A stretch of 64,000 nt of DNA from Erythrophleum ivorense (GCA_026724425.1 JAIUCV010000003.1:48920477-48984476); one strand, 5' to 3'. Counted from the stretch's first letter, positions 1-12,600 are shown. Notes: generated by a model not told the origin, from the letters alone. Translations and numbers: made by a program.

Positions 1-1950
1 GGTAGCTCTCCACCTCATTCTCCTTACATTCTTGTGTACATATGTATGTTATTGTATGCCTATGTGTGCCCTCGTGACTTGATAGCATGTCACTTGGTGT
101 CTTGATATTACATTGGTACCAATGTGTGATCTTGAATGCCTTTACTTGTGGAAATTGCTCATAAGGGTGAGGTGACGCCAAAAGTCCCTTAGTAAATGTG
201 AGGAGATGCCAAAAGTCTCAAGGTATGGGTGAGACTAAGCCAAAAGTCTCTTGGACGGGTGAGGGCAAGTCAAAAGTCCCTACGCCAAGAGTGAGACAAA
301 TCCAAAAGTCTTAGAAATGGGGTGAGATAAAACTAAAAGTCCCTAGAGCCCTCCTTTGAGTTTGATGTGAGATGGTGGCATGGAAATGTAATTTCATGTG
401 TTTTATGCTTGAGGCACCTTCCATATTTGTGCTCTTGATATATGTATGCCTTGAATGTGTGTATGAATGGGTGTATGAGCTATTGGGATTTTGGAAATCT
501 CACTCCCCTTCTCCCTTTCCTTTTAAAATATTTAGGTGGTACCCAAGGTCAAGGGAATGCAAGACAAAAGCCTTGAAAAGCCATACTTTGTTCATTATAT
601 AGTTTTAATTGTAATTGAATATCAAAGTAAGCTTGTACATATTATTTTTGTGATGTAAGACCATGAAAAAATGTAAAATGATGTATTGATGTTATGTAGA
701 CTATATGTGACCCTAAATCAATGTAAATGTGGAATTTAGCTTTTTGAATGGCTTACGAGTGTAGTGCATTAAAGGATGTGGAATAGCCAAATTGAGATAT
801 ATGAAGTTTAAGACCACTTGGGTAGTTCCTGCAAGTCATATTTGTACTTTTAAACTTGCCTAAGGGGTGCCAAACAATAAAGGAAATCATTTAGGCAGAT
901 TTGGTACTTCATATGGAGCAAAATAGGCCATTTTGGGCGAGCTATACTGCTTTCTGTCCAAATGAGTTCTTCTTGGTCTGAAATTTGGTATAATTCTAGA
1001 GCTTGTTAAGACCTTTTTGGAAAGCTAAAGTACATAATATTTAGAGGTCTATGGAATTTGTTGGTGGATTTTCGAAATTGAAATTTTTTTGATTTTGGTT
1101 CAGCGTACTGTACAAAATGATTCAAAATGAATCTCTAGTACTCATGGGGAAAATGAGGTCCAATTGCCATAAAATTTTCAAGGGAGAAACTAGACCTTTC
1201 TAGTGACCTGTACCAACTAGAAGCACCTCATTTGGATGTCTAAAGAGGGAGATATGAACTTTTAAAATTTCTATTCTATTCTAAGAGCACCTCTAGACCC
1301 GTATTATTGTTTGATTAATTTTTGAGGTCTGAATGCTCTTGGATTGGTTTGTAACTATTTTTCTCCTTTATTAACATCTATAGCTTTCCAAATTGGCATA
1401 AATTGCATAGATTAGATTTTTGTAAAATTAATTATGAATTTCTAAAATTTATATCAGTAAGCTGCATTAGATTTATGGATAACTCGACCTCTCTACATTT
1501 TATAATGTCAAACATGATCCAAATGAGATTTTCATGATTGAAAATTTTTTTTATGTAAATTTAACATCTAGAGCTTTCGAACAAGCTATGGTTTGCTTGA
1601 TTTTGATTTTTCTAGATTTAATTATGAATTTTCAAAATTATCCCTAAAATCTGCCATGTGCTATCCGAGGAAATGAGTGAAAAATTTGAGGCTTTCTCCA
1701 TGAAATCCATGGATTATGTGTTGTTTTGGATTACTTGTGAATTTTATGAGTGGTAAATGACTATGGAATGATGTTGGAACATCCACAAGACCCATGTAAC
1801 ATGAATTGAAATTTTGAACCTCGACGTAATGCAAAAAAGTGTATTAAATAACAGATTTTTCCTTGCTTATTTCCTAAGAATTTGTGTAACTCCCCATGAA
1901 TGAGAATGTATGATGATGGAAAGTATATGGTATGACATACCTCTCAGTCT
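1..1950 (+). mobile_element. LTR 'L', 3' part of a long plus-oriented LTR (window-truncated)
   Basis: This is the right-hand part of a long LTR of the D/G/K superfamily. It runs in the same order as the plus-oriented copies at 46.7-48.4 kb and 61.2-62.9 kb: a 31-bp array (167-352), a GGGATT...AATCTCA stem-loop near 485-515, then the block AAGCACCTCATTTGGA near 1,220. The left part lies outside the window. No clean GGTGTTACA terminus is visible. Similarity to other copies fades around 1,930-1,950, so the right limit is approximate. No coding capacity is visible. Confidence 0.7.
167..352 (+). repeat. Degenerate direct array, about 31-bp period, 6 units
   Basis: GTGAG-starting units begin at 167, 198, 229, 259, 291 and 322, giving steps of 31, 31, 30, 32 and 31. 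Each unit carries a CCAAAAGTC-like core about 12 bp after GTGAG. The array belongs to the LTR and recurs in other copies (see 46,850 and 53,958). Confidence 0.85.
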
Positions 1951-3188
1951 TCTCCTTCTAATGCAAAAAACATATCAAATGCCAAAAAGAATAGCAACTA
2001 CTAAAATTGATGATACAATGATGACTGCAATGATTAGAGCGTGTAGCCCTGTGTGTAAATTGAACAACAAAAAGTGAAAATGGTTTTGGCTTCTGATACA
2101 AGTTGCAAATAAATCTCCAAATGAACCCTACCTTATAGGTAAAAGAAGAAAAAAAATTTCTAATATTCTTTGTGATTGGGCTAAACCACTATTGTTATAT
2201 TTTATAAAAGATATCTATCACCATGTTCTAATGTTATCCAATTTATCCTTAAATAGAAATCAAAGAGACTTTTGGCATTCATTTTATGATATCTTAGATA
2301 CCATGGTATAGGATACTATGGTATAAAAAGCAAAAATATTTAAATATCCATGTTTGGTACAACAATGGAAAATTGTCTTGGAAAGGATACAAGTGGTGTT
2401 ATATAAAAGTTAATGAAGCCAAAAGGGATGTGATGTGAGATTCATATGGTTTATGAGTGGTCTGAGATACCATCCAACTGGTGTGATCCTATAACATCTA
2501 GATATTTTAGATGGAACCTACTATTTTGTTTCCCATGTATCAAACACAGGCATTTTGAATCCGAGTAAGGCAATGAGCTTTGATTTGTATTCAAGTGATA
2601 AACGTGAAGATTGAGATCAAGTACAAAAGAAGGGCTCTGGAGAGTGGAATTGAAACATAATGAATTCTACTATGGAAAGAGATGAAGGTCCTTGAAGTTG
2701 AATATGACATAAAGCTTTAGCTGAAATGAAAATAAATAAATAAATAAATTAGTGGCCTTTAAGATTGAATGTAACCAATTCAATGGAATTGTATGAAGAG
2801 ACCAATGTGTTGAAAATATTTTGTTCATTTGATAGAGTATATTCTAAAGATGATAAGCTATTGCAGCTAGCTAAAAGTACAATGTTGATGAAGATAACCA
2901 TTGACAATTTATGTAGAACTAAGAAGTTGGCTTTCTCCTCTATATTACTTGGAGTCATTTCATTTCCTTTTTACTGAAAATTTTCAGTCAAATTTAATCT
3001 TTGAACACTCATAATTATCACTAAGTTTAATATTATGTTGCTTATAATGAATGTAATATATATTTAGGTATTTTGCAACCCAAATTTAATTTGTTTAGTT
3101 TCTTGACAAGTTGGCATATTTGAACCTGTATCCATTCATAAAACTAATTACATGATTCTGTAATACACAAAACGAATATGCACAATTA
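1951..3188. other. Unassigned AT-rich stretch, no gene recognised
   Basis: No long open frame, RNA gene or LTR similarity is seen here. There is a short (AAAT)n tract near 2,726-2,748. Overlapping short frames on both strands at 2,749-2,977 have no recognisable domain. A near-repeat of TACCATGGTATAGGATAC type lies near 2,290-2,325. Confidence 0.4.
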
Positions 3189-3485
3189 TATTTGGTCCCA
3201 TAGTTTGCTAGAAATTTTAAATTGGTCTCTATAGGTTATTTTCTTTCCAAACTACTCCCTACACTTTGATGTCGTTTTGAATTTGGTCTCTATTGTTAAA
3301 ATCTGTTATAATACCGAGAATCTAAAGTTGAGTTGACTAACAAATTGTCTGTGTCATAATGTTGTAACAAATCTTAACAGTAAGGACCAAATTGCAAACT
3401 ACATCAAAATATAAGGAATGATTTGAAATATATATATATAAGGACCAAATCCAAAAGTCAAGCAAATTATAGAGACCAAATGCAT
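3189..3485. mobile_element. Foldback/MITE-like inverted-repeat element
   Basis: The left arm (about 3,190-3,322) and right arm (about 3,355-3,484) are imperfect reverse complements over roughly 130 bp. Both start with an ATTTGGTC motif and contain AATTTGGTC again near the inner part. A short unpaired centre separates them, and there is no coding sequence. 'TTTGGTCCCTATA'-type long-TIR elements are common non-autonomous DNA elements in plant genomes, so the class assignment is inferred from this pattern. No clear target duplication is seen. Confidence 0.7.
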
Positions 3486-4098
3486 AGTTTTTTTTTTTCC
3501 TCTTATCATATGGAACAATGCGGTAACACAGATCGGGAAAATGGATTTGTAATCTCATAAAATGAATTGGCAGTGAGGGTTAAGCATGGAGGTTCTAACC
3601 TTGAAACCATTGACTATCAGTGAACGACTCGAGCTATACTTGAGGCAAAGAGAGGGTTGTCGTCCATGTAAGAGACAGGCAATGAGCTTTTCAGAATCTC
3701 TTTCTTGGGTCAAATAGATGCTCTATAATTTCTCTTTCTCTCCAAGTGCAATTAAGAATCCAAATGAGTTGGTATAAGACACTACTCTGAACCAGTATAT
3801 GGACAAGAAGAGTAAGACTGTTTAATTATTGAAACAAATTATTTTTATTATAGAATACATATATTTTCTAACATTAAAATTTATTCATCGTATGATATTA
3901 ACTTTTTAAATAATTTTTCAAAATAGGATAAGTATACATTTCTCTAATTTTTACGCTGGCAATCCGTTGAAAAAGAAAACCTCTTTCCTTTTTTTTTTTG
4001 GTTTTTGTTTTGAGGAGTGGAGAACAGTCATAATCACGTGAAGAGCATTCATGATCACGTGATTCTCTTAATTCCATTTGACTATAAGAAAAAGTAAG
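3486..4098. other. AT-rich intergenic stretch
   Basis: No gene is recognised. It holds poly-T tracts and the paired G-boxes described separately. Confidence 0.4.
4035..4061. promoter_or_regulatory. Two CACGTG G-box hexamers 21 bp apart
   Basis: Perfect palindromic CACGTG motifs lie at 4,035-4,040 and 4,056-4,061, about two helical turns apart. Both are embedded in an ATCACGTGA context. G-boxes bind plant bHLH and bZIP factors. No downstream gene is visible, so function is unproven. Confidence 0.3.
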
Positions 4099-4326
4099 GG
4101 AAAATTACAGTTGAACATTCTAAATTAAAAATATTTATATTAAAAAATTTTAAAATTTAAAATTATTCTTAAGGATCCTAACACTAAAAATTTAAATTGT
4201 ATAAAAAAATTACAGTTTATGACTCCAAATTAAAATATTTATCTTATAGTCATTCATAATAATTTTAAAATTTAATATTTTTTATTATAAATATTTTAAA
4301 CTTGAGATCCTTAATTGTAATTTTCC
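4099..4326. mobile_element. MITE-like element with GGAAAATTACA terminal inverted repeats
   Basis: The segment starts with GGAAAATTACAGTT and ends with the reverse complement of GGAAAATTACAATT. About 75 bp at each end are imperfect inverted copies, very AT-rich, with an LTR-free, coding-free centre. Length is about 228 bp. This fits a miniature inverted-repeat element, but no clear flanking duplication was identified. Confidence 0.6.
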
Positions 4327-7299
4327 AAAAAGTAAACAATGGGGACAAGTAGACCAGGAAACGGAACAATTTATTTTGCCACTTTGTGTTCCTCAAATTT
4401 CTGACGAATCCATTTAAGAAACCCCATGATTGAAGGCTATAACCAAGGAGAGGCCCCAGTTATGGAATATGACGCAACAAAGTTTGTTTTTCACGTTTTT
4501 GTACTTAGGTAGTCCAAGGTGTTTTTCACGTCTTTGTATTTAGGTAGTCTAAGGTTTTTGTTTTTCATTAACTAAATTACACTATTTTTTAATTAATTAT
4601 CTTGTGTCATTTTTCATCTACATTAATTTGGACCTTTTTTTTTCTGATAAACTTGAAATTAATATAGTTCAAGCATGCCATTTAAACTTTTTGGACGGTT
4701 TGTTTGTTTACATTTTGACAAAAATAGTTATGCAAATGTTCTTTGAAACCAGTTTGTTGCTCTAGTGATTTTTTTTTTTTTTTGTACATAAGATAAGCCT
4801 CTCTAGGAATTTAAAATTTGTTTTCTGAAGATCACGTTTTCAGTTTTCCAATATCAACTTAATTATCGATAGTTTGATCATTTCAATTAATTTTAGATGA
4901 AAAAAATAGTTGTAAAGGGATATATTGGGGGGAGTTTGAATGACATTTTAAATTAAGGTGTGTAGTCTAATTATTTCAGGTCAAGTTCGAAGGGGTAAAT
5001 TGTAATTTGACCAAAATATTAATATTTATATTTAAAGAAAATATAAATATCCGCTTGAATATTGAATTACTTAGCTTGTAAATAGTCTTATAAATGTTTA
5101 AAATAAAAAAATTAGGTCCTTTAACTTTAACACAATTTAAGAAATAGGTCTTTTGGTCTCTTTTTTCTTTAACAATGTCACCTCAAATGCCACAGCGGAT
5201 TTTTTGTAATTGACATGGCAAATTTCCATTTGTCTCCAATAATGCCAGCATGTACACCAAAAATTGCCCAAAAAAAAAAAGAAATCATCCTTAATTAAAT
5301 AGATAGAATGACCTATTAATTTGCTGGAGTTAGAAAGTTAAAATACTTATTTTCCGATTATAAAAATTCAGAAAACTATTTGTATTGACTTAAAATTCAA
5401 GAAAATTTGTATTTTTCTTCCCTTTCTATTTGAATCAAGTTATGCTCCGCTTAATGTTTTTGCTCTTCAATCTAGCTAAAAACAAATTATTCACGTCAAA
5501 ATTATTAAAAAAAATTAGTAGGAAGAATTTGTTACAAAATGTCCCTAAAGAACTAATATGATTAATTTTCAGACTAATAACAAATTAACAACACAATTAA
5601 CCATTATATTCAAGGTTTTTAAATTCGTGAGTTTAAATAAATTTATAAAGAAGAGGTAAACTCGTAAGAATTTACATTTGTTATTAATCACGTATCAAAT
5701 ATAATATACAAATAAAAAATTCATTTAAATATACTTTAAATTATACTAATTTTTTTAAAAATTATATATATAATTCATATTTTTTAATATAGAAATTTCA
5801 ATAAAGTTCATATATAAATATTATTTTTGAGTCCCTCTTTAATGGATTATATTGGATTTAAGAATTTTTATCTTTTTTAAATTCAATTTAACTCAGTTAT
5901 ATGGGAATTTGTCAAATTCGGTTCAAAACACATTAAATTAACTGAATTTATCTGAGTCAAAAACAAATTAAACCAATTTTGTATTGAGTTTGAGTTTACA
6001 AATGAGTTAATATGATTTTTTTAAGTAAAAACTGAAATTCGTTAAAACCGGAGAGTTAACTCGTGAGTTTAATAACAATGATTATATTATTTAGGATTGT
6101 TTGGCAAGTCTTTCTATATTTCCGTGGGCGTGCCGCGAGGGTAATAGCAAAGTCATGTTGCACATGTTTGCCTTCTCTTACTCGACGGTTTTGTTTTCAT
6201 TTTCATTTAGTCCACGTAAATGATACAAAGAAAGTGAAGTCTTCAATTCATCTTCAAAAGTGATTGTACCAATATAATTATTAGGTGACATATTAAGAGA
6301 AAGGCATGGGGCGATAATATATCAAAATATATTGACTACATGTGAATAAAAAATAATTAATTATTGTATTTACATTTTAATCTAATCAGCATATTTTAAT
6401 ATTTTGTTGTCACATGTTTCTTCCTAGTGTACCACATAGTGATTGCTTTCATATAATTTCTTTTGAGAGTGTTCCAAAGAATTCACCTACAAGGAAACCT
6501 GCGCTCTCATATATTTCAATTTTTTTTAATTAAGTCTTAATTATTAAAATATTTTTGATGTTTCACTTTCACTAACATTTTCATTCAAAAATTAATCCCA
6601 AACCCAACATATTGCGCGCTTGGATATTTCTAGCTTACCTAACATCTTTAACTCACACTTAAAAAATATTGTTTACTCTAAGTCTACAGTTTACTAAATT
6701 TGGTGTTCATTTTTTCAGAGAGATGGAATAAGATAATATTAAAAGAATTCAAATAATTGAAAGATTATTTAATTAAAAAATATCAATAAATAGCAATTGA
6801 AAGTGCAACTAATATATCATGGACCAAAATATGAATTTTTCAAAGTGATATACGCAAATCTAAAAAAAAGAAAAAATGAGGGTGGCAATTCTCTGAAAAT
6901 ATTATTAACAAGAAGGCTGTCTAACTATAATTTTGTGAAAAAAAGTAGGAGGAAAAAATAATTCCTTTAAGATGGCACAAGCTAACTAAAGATGTCATTG
7001 ATTTAAATAAATAAATCGGAATATGCAGTATATATATATATGAAGAAAGGAAAATCCCCCATTGAATTGAACTCTAGCAAACTAACCCTGCTAAACATAT
7101 TATTTTCAAAATTAATCGATGGTAACAATGCCTGTTGCCTTCCAACTTTGTTTTTTAGTAATCCTCTCAGGATATATATATATATATATATATATATGGG
7201 ATATCTGAAGATTTTGTTTGACACTAATTTTGTTTGTGCGATTCAATGGTACGATTTTTTTTTTACATATATTTATTGCCTTTAAAAGTTTATTCTTAA
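4327..7299. other. AT-rich intergenic region, no gene recognised
   Basis: It contains a two-copy tandem repeat of about 35 bp (4,487-4,521 and 4,522-4,556, core CTTAGGTAGTCCAAGG), poly-A/T tracts, a locally GC-richer patch near 6,095-6,215, and an (AT)n tract at about 7,170-7,197. The 3' end and 3' LTR of the minus-strand element A would be expected here, but I could not recognise them. Short frames in this stretch have no domain. Confidence 0.4.
7170..7197. repeat. (AT)n microsatellite
   Basis: About 13-14 uninterrupted AT dinucleotides. Short ORFs that read through it on both strands are artefacts of the repeat. Confidence 0.9.
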
Positions 7300-8509
7300 A
7301 ATATTTTCAATAATCATTGAACCCAAGTAGTTACAAATATCTCTCATTGCCAAGATTTAATTTTATCATCACAAAGAACTTTTTGAACAATTAACTATAC
7401 CATTGCATATTTTTCTACAAACATGCATGCCTTTGGGTACCTAAGTCTCTTCCATTTCCCCATCAAACTTGCCTATAAGAGTTTTGTAGGTAGTATAATA
7501 AGCCCATAGTGCATGCTCTAATCTTCTACTCTAATCCTTTTTGTTAGGTTACATTGTTTTCTTCAAAATTTGTTTTATCTCTCTATTTGACCTCTGCTTG
7601 ACCATTTGTTTATGGATGGTAGGGGTGGCTACTTTGTGGAGCACACCATACTTGCGAAGGAGGGCTTGCATGTTTTTGTTACAGAACTGGGAGCCTTGAT
7701 CGCTGATGATTGCTCGAGGTATATTGAACATGCAAAAAATATGAGATCTAATAAAGTCCACAACCATAGAAAAATCATCATTCCTAGTGGCTTTTGCTTC
7801 CACCCACTTTGAAATATAATCAACAGCTAGAAAAATATATATAAAACCAAAAGAAATAAGAAATGGTCCCATAAAGTCAATACCCCCAAACATCAAATAT
7901 CTCACAGAATACTAATGGTTGTTAAGGCATCTCATTCTTACGAGAAATACTACCTGTCTGTTGGCATCGGGGTCTAGTTCTTATAAAAAACATATGCATC
8001 TCTAAACAAGGTCGACCAAAATAGTCTAAATTCTAAAACCTTCTTAGCAGTACACAGAGGACCAAAATGGCCACCATATGAAAGTGTATGATAGAATTGC
8101 AAAACAAATGCAAACTCAGTTAGGAACATATCTCCTAATAATCTGATCACTACATATCCACCCTAAGTAAGGGTCATCCCAAACATAATATTTTCTCTCA
8201 CTGTTAAGTTTATTAATTTGGTGCTTTCAAAATATGTAGGTAATTATGAAGAAACTAAGAAATTTACCATATCTACATACCAAGGATCTTTACTGTGCAG
8301 TGAGTATAATTGTTCATCTAGAAAACTATCCCTGATAGCATATGAATCTGAAAAGTGAGGTATTCTATTCAAATGATTAGCCATAATATTTTCTACTCCA
8401 CTCTTATATTTGATTTCCATGTCAAATTCTTATAGGAGCAGCATCCGCCTAATGAGTCTCAATTTTGCATCAGGCTTCTTGAGTAAGAACTTTAAAACTG
8501 CATGATCAG
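7300..8509 (-). pseudogene. Decayed Ty3/gypsy (Athila-like) pol: RNase H end plus integrase, element A
   Basis: Read on the minus strand from 8,509, the translation starts with a YTDHA motif typical of the end of gypsy RNase H. It continues through VENIMANHLNRI and then the integrase zinc-finger region (YHTLSYGGH, then CQQTGSISRKNEMP). The integrase core follows as an open stretch at 7,549-7,905 (118 codons) with GIDFMGPF, VDYISKWVEAKAT, IISDQGSQF and SNREIK motifs. The first two catalytic Asp positions are kept. The final Glu region is degraded (KQRSNREIK). Several in-frame stops and a frameshift in the zinc finger show that it is dead. Further degraded homology (LEHALWAYYTTYKTLIG) lies around 7,500. 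Reverse transcriptase and protease are missing between here and gag. Confidence 0.85.
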
Positions 8510-9165
8510 TGTAACACCATAACTTCTAGCTCATCTTACCATATATATACATGCCTCACATCATTATGTTCATGAAAGTATAAGGAAAAAGGGGAAAAAT
8601 AATGAATTTCTTTGTGTTATATTGTACTTAAAAATTCTATTTGGTGCCACGTGGACTGTGTGAGCTCATACCATACATTCTCATATTTGATTATGTTAGT
8701 ACAACTCATTTGTATCATAAAATCATGCCCACAATTCATGGAAACCAAAATGGAGCATAGAATATAGAGGATTATTTTTGGCCAGATTTGGCCTATTTTC
8801 TAGCCAAATTTTGGAAAACTATAACTAATTCTAAAAAAATAAAAATCATATAATCTTGGTTATTCTAGGAAGCTTTGGATGTCTATTTCACACTAAAAAT
8901 ACACTCAGACCATGACATTCATTACAGAGGATGTTTGACATCTAGAATGGTCTAAAGGTCAGACTGCATTCTAGAATTGTGACAAAATTCTGTAGAAAAA
9001 TTTGAAAATGTCCAATTAATTTCACAAAAATCCAATCCATGTAAATGATACCAATCTAGAAATCTGTGGATGTTATCTAGAGAGAAAAAATATCTCCAGA
9101 TCAGTTCATCAAGCCCATACCTCAGAATTCAATGGAACAGTACCTCTAGTCGGGCAAAATTCTGA
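8510..9165 (-). mobile_element. LTR 'C' left portion, D-type long LTR fragment
   Basis: It begins TGTAACACC exactly where the element A pol reading stops. It then follows the same order as the start of the D LTRs at 16,024 and 24,373: AATTCTAGCTCAT-like start, GTGTGAGCTCATAC, GGACATCATTTG-type blocks. Similarity to D ends near 9,165, where a different sequence begins. Confidence 0.65.
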
Positions 9166-9690
9166 ATGTCTCCATAATTTCCATATCTAATTCAACCTCT
9201 ATGATTTTCTTAGACTATGTAATTTGATTGGGGCATGGAAGAGGTTTGATGTATGTGGAATTCTCTCCCTTTTATATGCTGTTCTTGCCTTTGATTGAAG
9301 GGACTTGTTATTCTTTGTCACTCTCTTTTTTCTTGCAGCACTTTTGTTAGAGGTGTGATTAGCCCATTCACTTACTTACCACTCTTTAAAGTTATTACAC
9401 TGACATTGCATCTTGGTTTGTGTAATGCCTTAGCTTCTTAGTCTTCAAATTATATCACAAAGGCTCATTCTTACACATTTACATAGAAATCACACCTTTG
9501 GCAGCGTTTTTAGCAACATTAAAAGCCAAAATACTTGATGTTCAGTTCAATAAATCATTTAAGCTTGCCTAAATTGTTTTCCATCCATAACATACTCATT
9601 TAAGTTAGAAGCATCATAATTCATCACACAAGTCTCGGATTTTGGACCATACTTCACAAAACGAGAAAGTTGCTCTTGGGTTGCAAGGCC
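9166..9690. other. Unassigned 0.5 kb insert inside mosaic LTR C
   Basis: This stretch has no counterpart in the other LTR copies of the window. It holds pyrimidine-rich runs, including a TTCTTGCAG splice-acceptor-like string near 9,330, but no recognisable coding sequence. Confidence 0.4.
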
Positions 9691-12600
9691 ATTTTTTTAA
9701 TATGAATTTTAAAAATTTATAACTAATTCTAACAAAATAAAAATGATGCATATGATAACTTTCTAAAAAGCCCTAGATGTCAACTAATGATTAAAAATAA
9801 TTCTAGATCAAAACAATAACATTTAGCCTATGGAAATTAATAGAACAGTACACTAGTTCATGCTCTTAGACTGCTATAGACCCTAATTTCAAAAATTCAT
9901 AACTCTCTCTATACTGATCCAAAGTGAGTGCTCTCAATGGCTATAGAAAGCTTATGATGTCTAATTTATGTATGTAAAATTTCATAAGCATTGTACTTCA
10001 TTTGGACCCTGAAAGGCATTAAAGTTGAAATTGACCATATGAACAGTAACCTTGACAATTCTGCATAATTTGGAAAACTTTAAAAAATCATAATAAAGTA
10101 TCTAGAGCTTCAAATTATGTGATTTTTAGCTCTATGAAAGCTCTAAGATGAGACTTATTTGTTTGCCAAATTGCATGTAGAAATTCATTCATTTGGTTAG
10201 ACTTTGGTGCAGCACAAGATAATTGAAGGTCCATAAAGGGATCATAATGCACTAAATGGCTTTCTCATCATTCCATAATCACTTGAGCAAGCTTAAAAGT
10301 ATAAATACAACATATAAAATCATGCCAAATGGTTCACATCATCATAGAACTTATTCTGACCTTTTCACTTGAATTCATACAAATGAATATCAAGGTTCAT
10401 GGATGGCAAAAACTGACATATGCATACATTTGGTACCAAAATGGATTCATACATCATATTTGCATACTATTACACATGCTTGATAACTTACATCTCATAA
10501 ACATCATCTAGTTACAAACTTTGATATCAAAATGCCTAATTGTCTATTCCATTGTCAAAGTTCCATGCTTCAAGATGTTTGGCCTCCATTCTTTGGTTCA
10601 CTTGACTTATCTAGATATGGTTAGACATAATAGGGGAAAGAGTGAGATTCAAAGAATCTTAATAGCTCTTTACCCTTTCAAACATACATGTGTGATGTGA
10701 TTACATATCAAAGAATGCATGCATGCATGCTATAAACATTTTTCATGAACATACATAAATCAATTTCTTTATCATTTAAACTCATATATGTCAAACATAG
10801 GCTTTAAAGGGTATTGGTCTAGCGTCACCCAATTTCTTTGGGGCTTTTAAATCTACCTCACCTACTTTCAATAGACTTTTGACTTAACCTCACTCTTCTT
10901 GAGACTTTTGGCTTTGTCTCACCCATTCTTAGGGACTTTTGGCTTATCCTCACCTATTCTAAGAGACTTTTGACATAACCATAGCCATTCAAGCCACTTG
11001 GCATTCAAAAACACATTTTCCATAAGCATAATGGTACCATAACCTGTAATCAACAACTAGGAACATATCTCATAGTTCAAACATACATACAGGCATCCAA
11101 TGACAAGCAACCATCTAAGAAATGCATGTAAAAAAGGTTAGAAAGCTACCTTGAAGTAAGAACATAACTTTTCCCTTTGATTACTCCTTCCTCTTTTTCC
11201 GCCACACACATGAAACAAGGTGGGGCTTGATTCACTTGGCTTAGACACATAAAATGGGACATAATACATCATTGGAGTAAGTTCTAGCTTCTCACAGACT
11301 CTATACAAGTTTACTTTATTCTAAGACATGGTTATGGTTCCATATAAGAGCATAATGAAACAACTCCTAGGATTCATGACCTTGGCTCTAATTTCTCATT
11401 CAATCTAAGTCTCTTGACTCCATTTTAACTCCCTAGAGTTATCACCATTTCAATTCAAAGAGCCTAGACTTAAATTGCTTCTTTATGTCTTTAAAAGGAA
11501 CCTAAACTTCCATCTCACAAACCATGATTTCTAAAATTCATATCAATACTTCTTTTGGTGTCTACTAATCATATCTAGGCTATTCCCATCCTTGGAATTA
11601 ACTAAAACTCTCCCTAGGTGCTTGGAGTATGCTTGGCTGAGACATATGCCAAGAAATGAATCCATGGAGTTTGCTTCATTTTCTTAAGAAATTGGCACTT
11701 GCAAAGCTTTCTAGATGTCTTAGGATCTCATACATACTCTTACATAGGTTAGACTATCCTTGGAAAGCTTCAAGAATGGCTAGGTGCAACAAAATCTTTA
11801 GAATTTACAATTTGAATTCTAAAGCTTTTCTTTTGAATCTAATTGCATATTCTTATTTCTCATGCTTGAAAACCCTTGTCTCTACCTTTTTTTGGCTTGA
11901 ATTCATTTTCTATCGAGTGGGCTTAGGGTTGGTTGAAACTTCCATGAGAAGAGCAAGCAAGAGGAAGCAATAAAAGGCCATGGTTCTTACCTTATTCTAA
12001 AGCTTTTTCAATGAGCTTTCAAGTGCTTCTAGATGCTCTTCCAATTATAAATTTCTCCTTCTAAACCAGCCATAAATTAGTCCCAAATTAGTCACCAAAA
12101 CCATGGGAGAAAAGAAGAGAAAGAGAGGAATAAGATTAGTGAAGGAGAAGACATGAAAATCCATGAAATTCTTACACTTTTTGCTATGTTTTCTCCTTCC
12201 TTTGCTCTTCCTTTGGTGTGCCTCCTCAATTTGGTCTCCCTTTTGTTTTGCAACAAAATTAGGTTGTTTAAGAAAGAAGGAGGAGGCAGGGCGTGTAAAT
12301 AAGACACACTAGGGCTTATTTAAGACTTTTTCAAATTTTCAATTTTGTCACTTTTCTTGGTTATTTTCCATTTGGGTTTATTTCAACTCCTTTTTGAGAA
12401 CTATCTTTTCCATCATAAAAATTTGGTCTTCTAACTCATAAAATACTTTTGGTTTCACCCAAATTGGATTTGAAACATTTTCAAATGAATCGGTCAAAGT
12501 TTTGGTTAATTACCACTCTAAAATGTAAATTGGAGAGGTTTTAACTATTCTAAGGGTTCCTATAGTTTTTAGGGCCTTTAAGAACCCTGAAATACTTAAA

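Noticed and set aside
167..352. CRISPR-like reading of the ~31-bp direct repeats
   Set aside because: Units are degenerate, contiguous and without unique spacers, and the DNA is plant nuclear repeat. It is a tandem array inside an LTR.
2749..2977. Overlapping 69-70-codon frames on opposite strands
   Set aside because: No recognisable family, no splice context, no homologous copy in the window; kept only as unassigned sequence.
6063..6263. 66-codon frame in a GC-richer patch
   Set aside because: No domain or partner exon could be recognised; base composition alone does not support a gene.
7003..7285. Short frames on both strands near 7.0-7.3 kb
   Set aside because: Created by the (AT)n microsatellite, which encodes Ile-Tyr repeats in either direction.
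9320..9345. Splice-acceptor-like TTCTTGCAG in the 0.5 kb insert of LTR C
   Set aside because: No coding sequence follows; a pyrimidine-rich tract before AG is common in this DNA.
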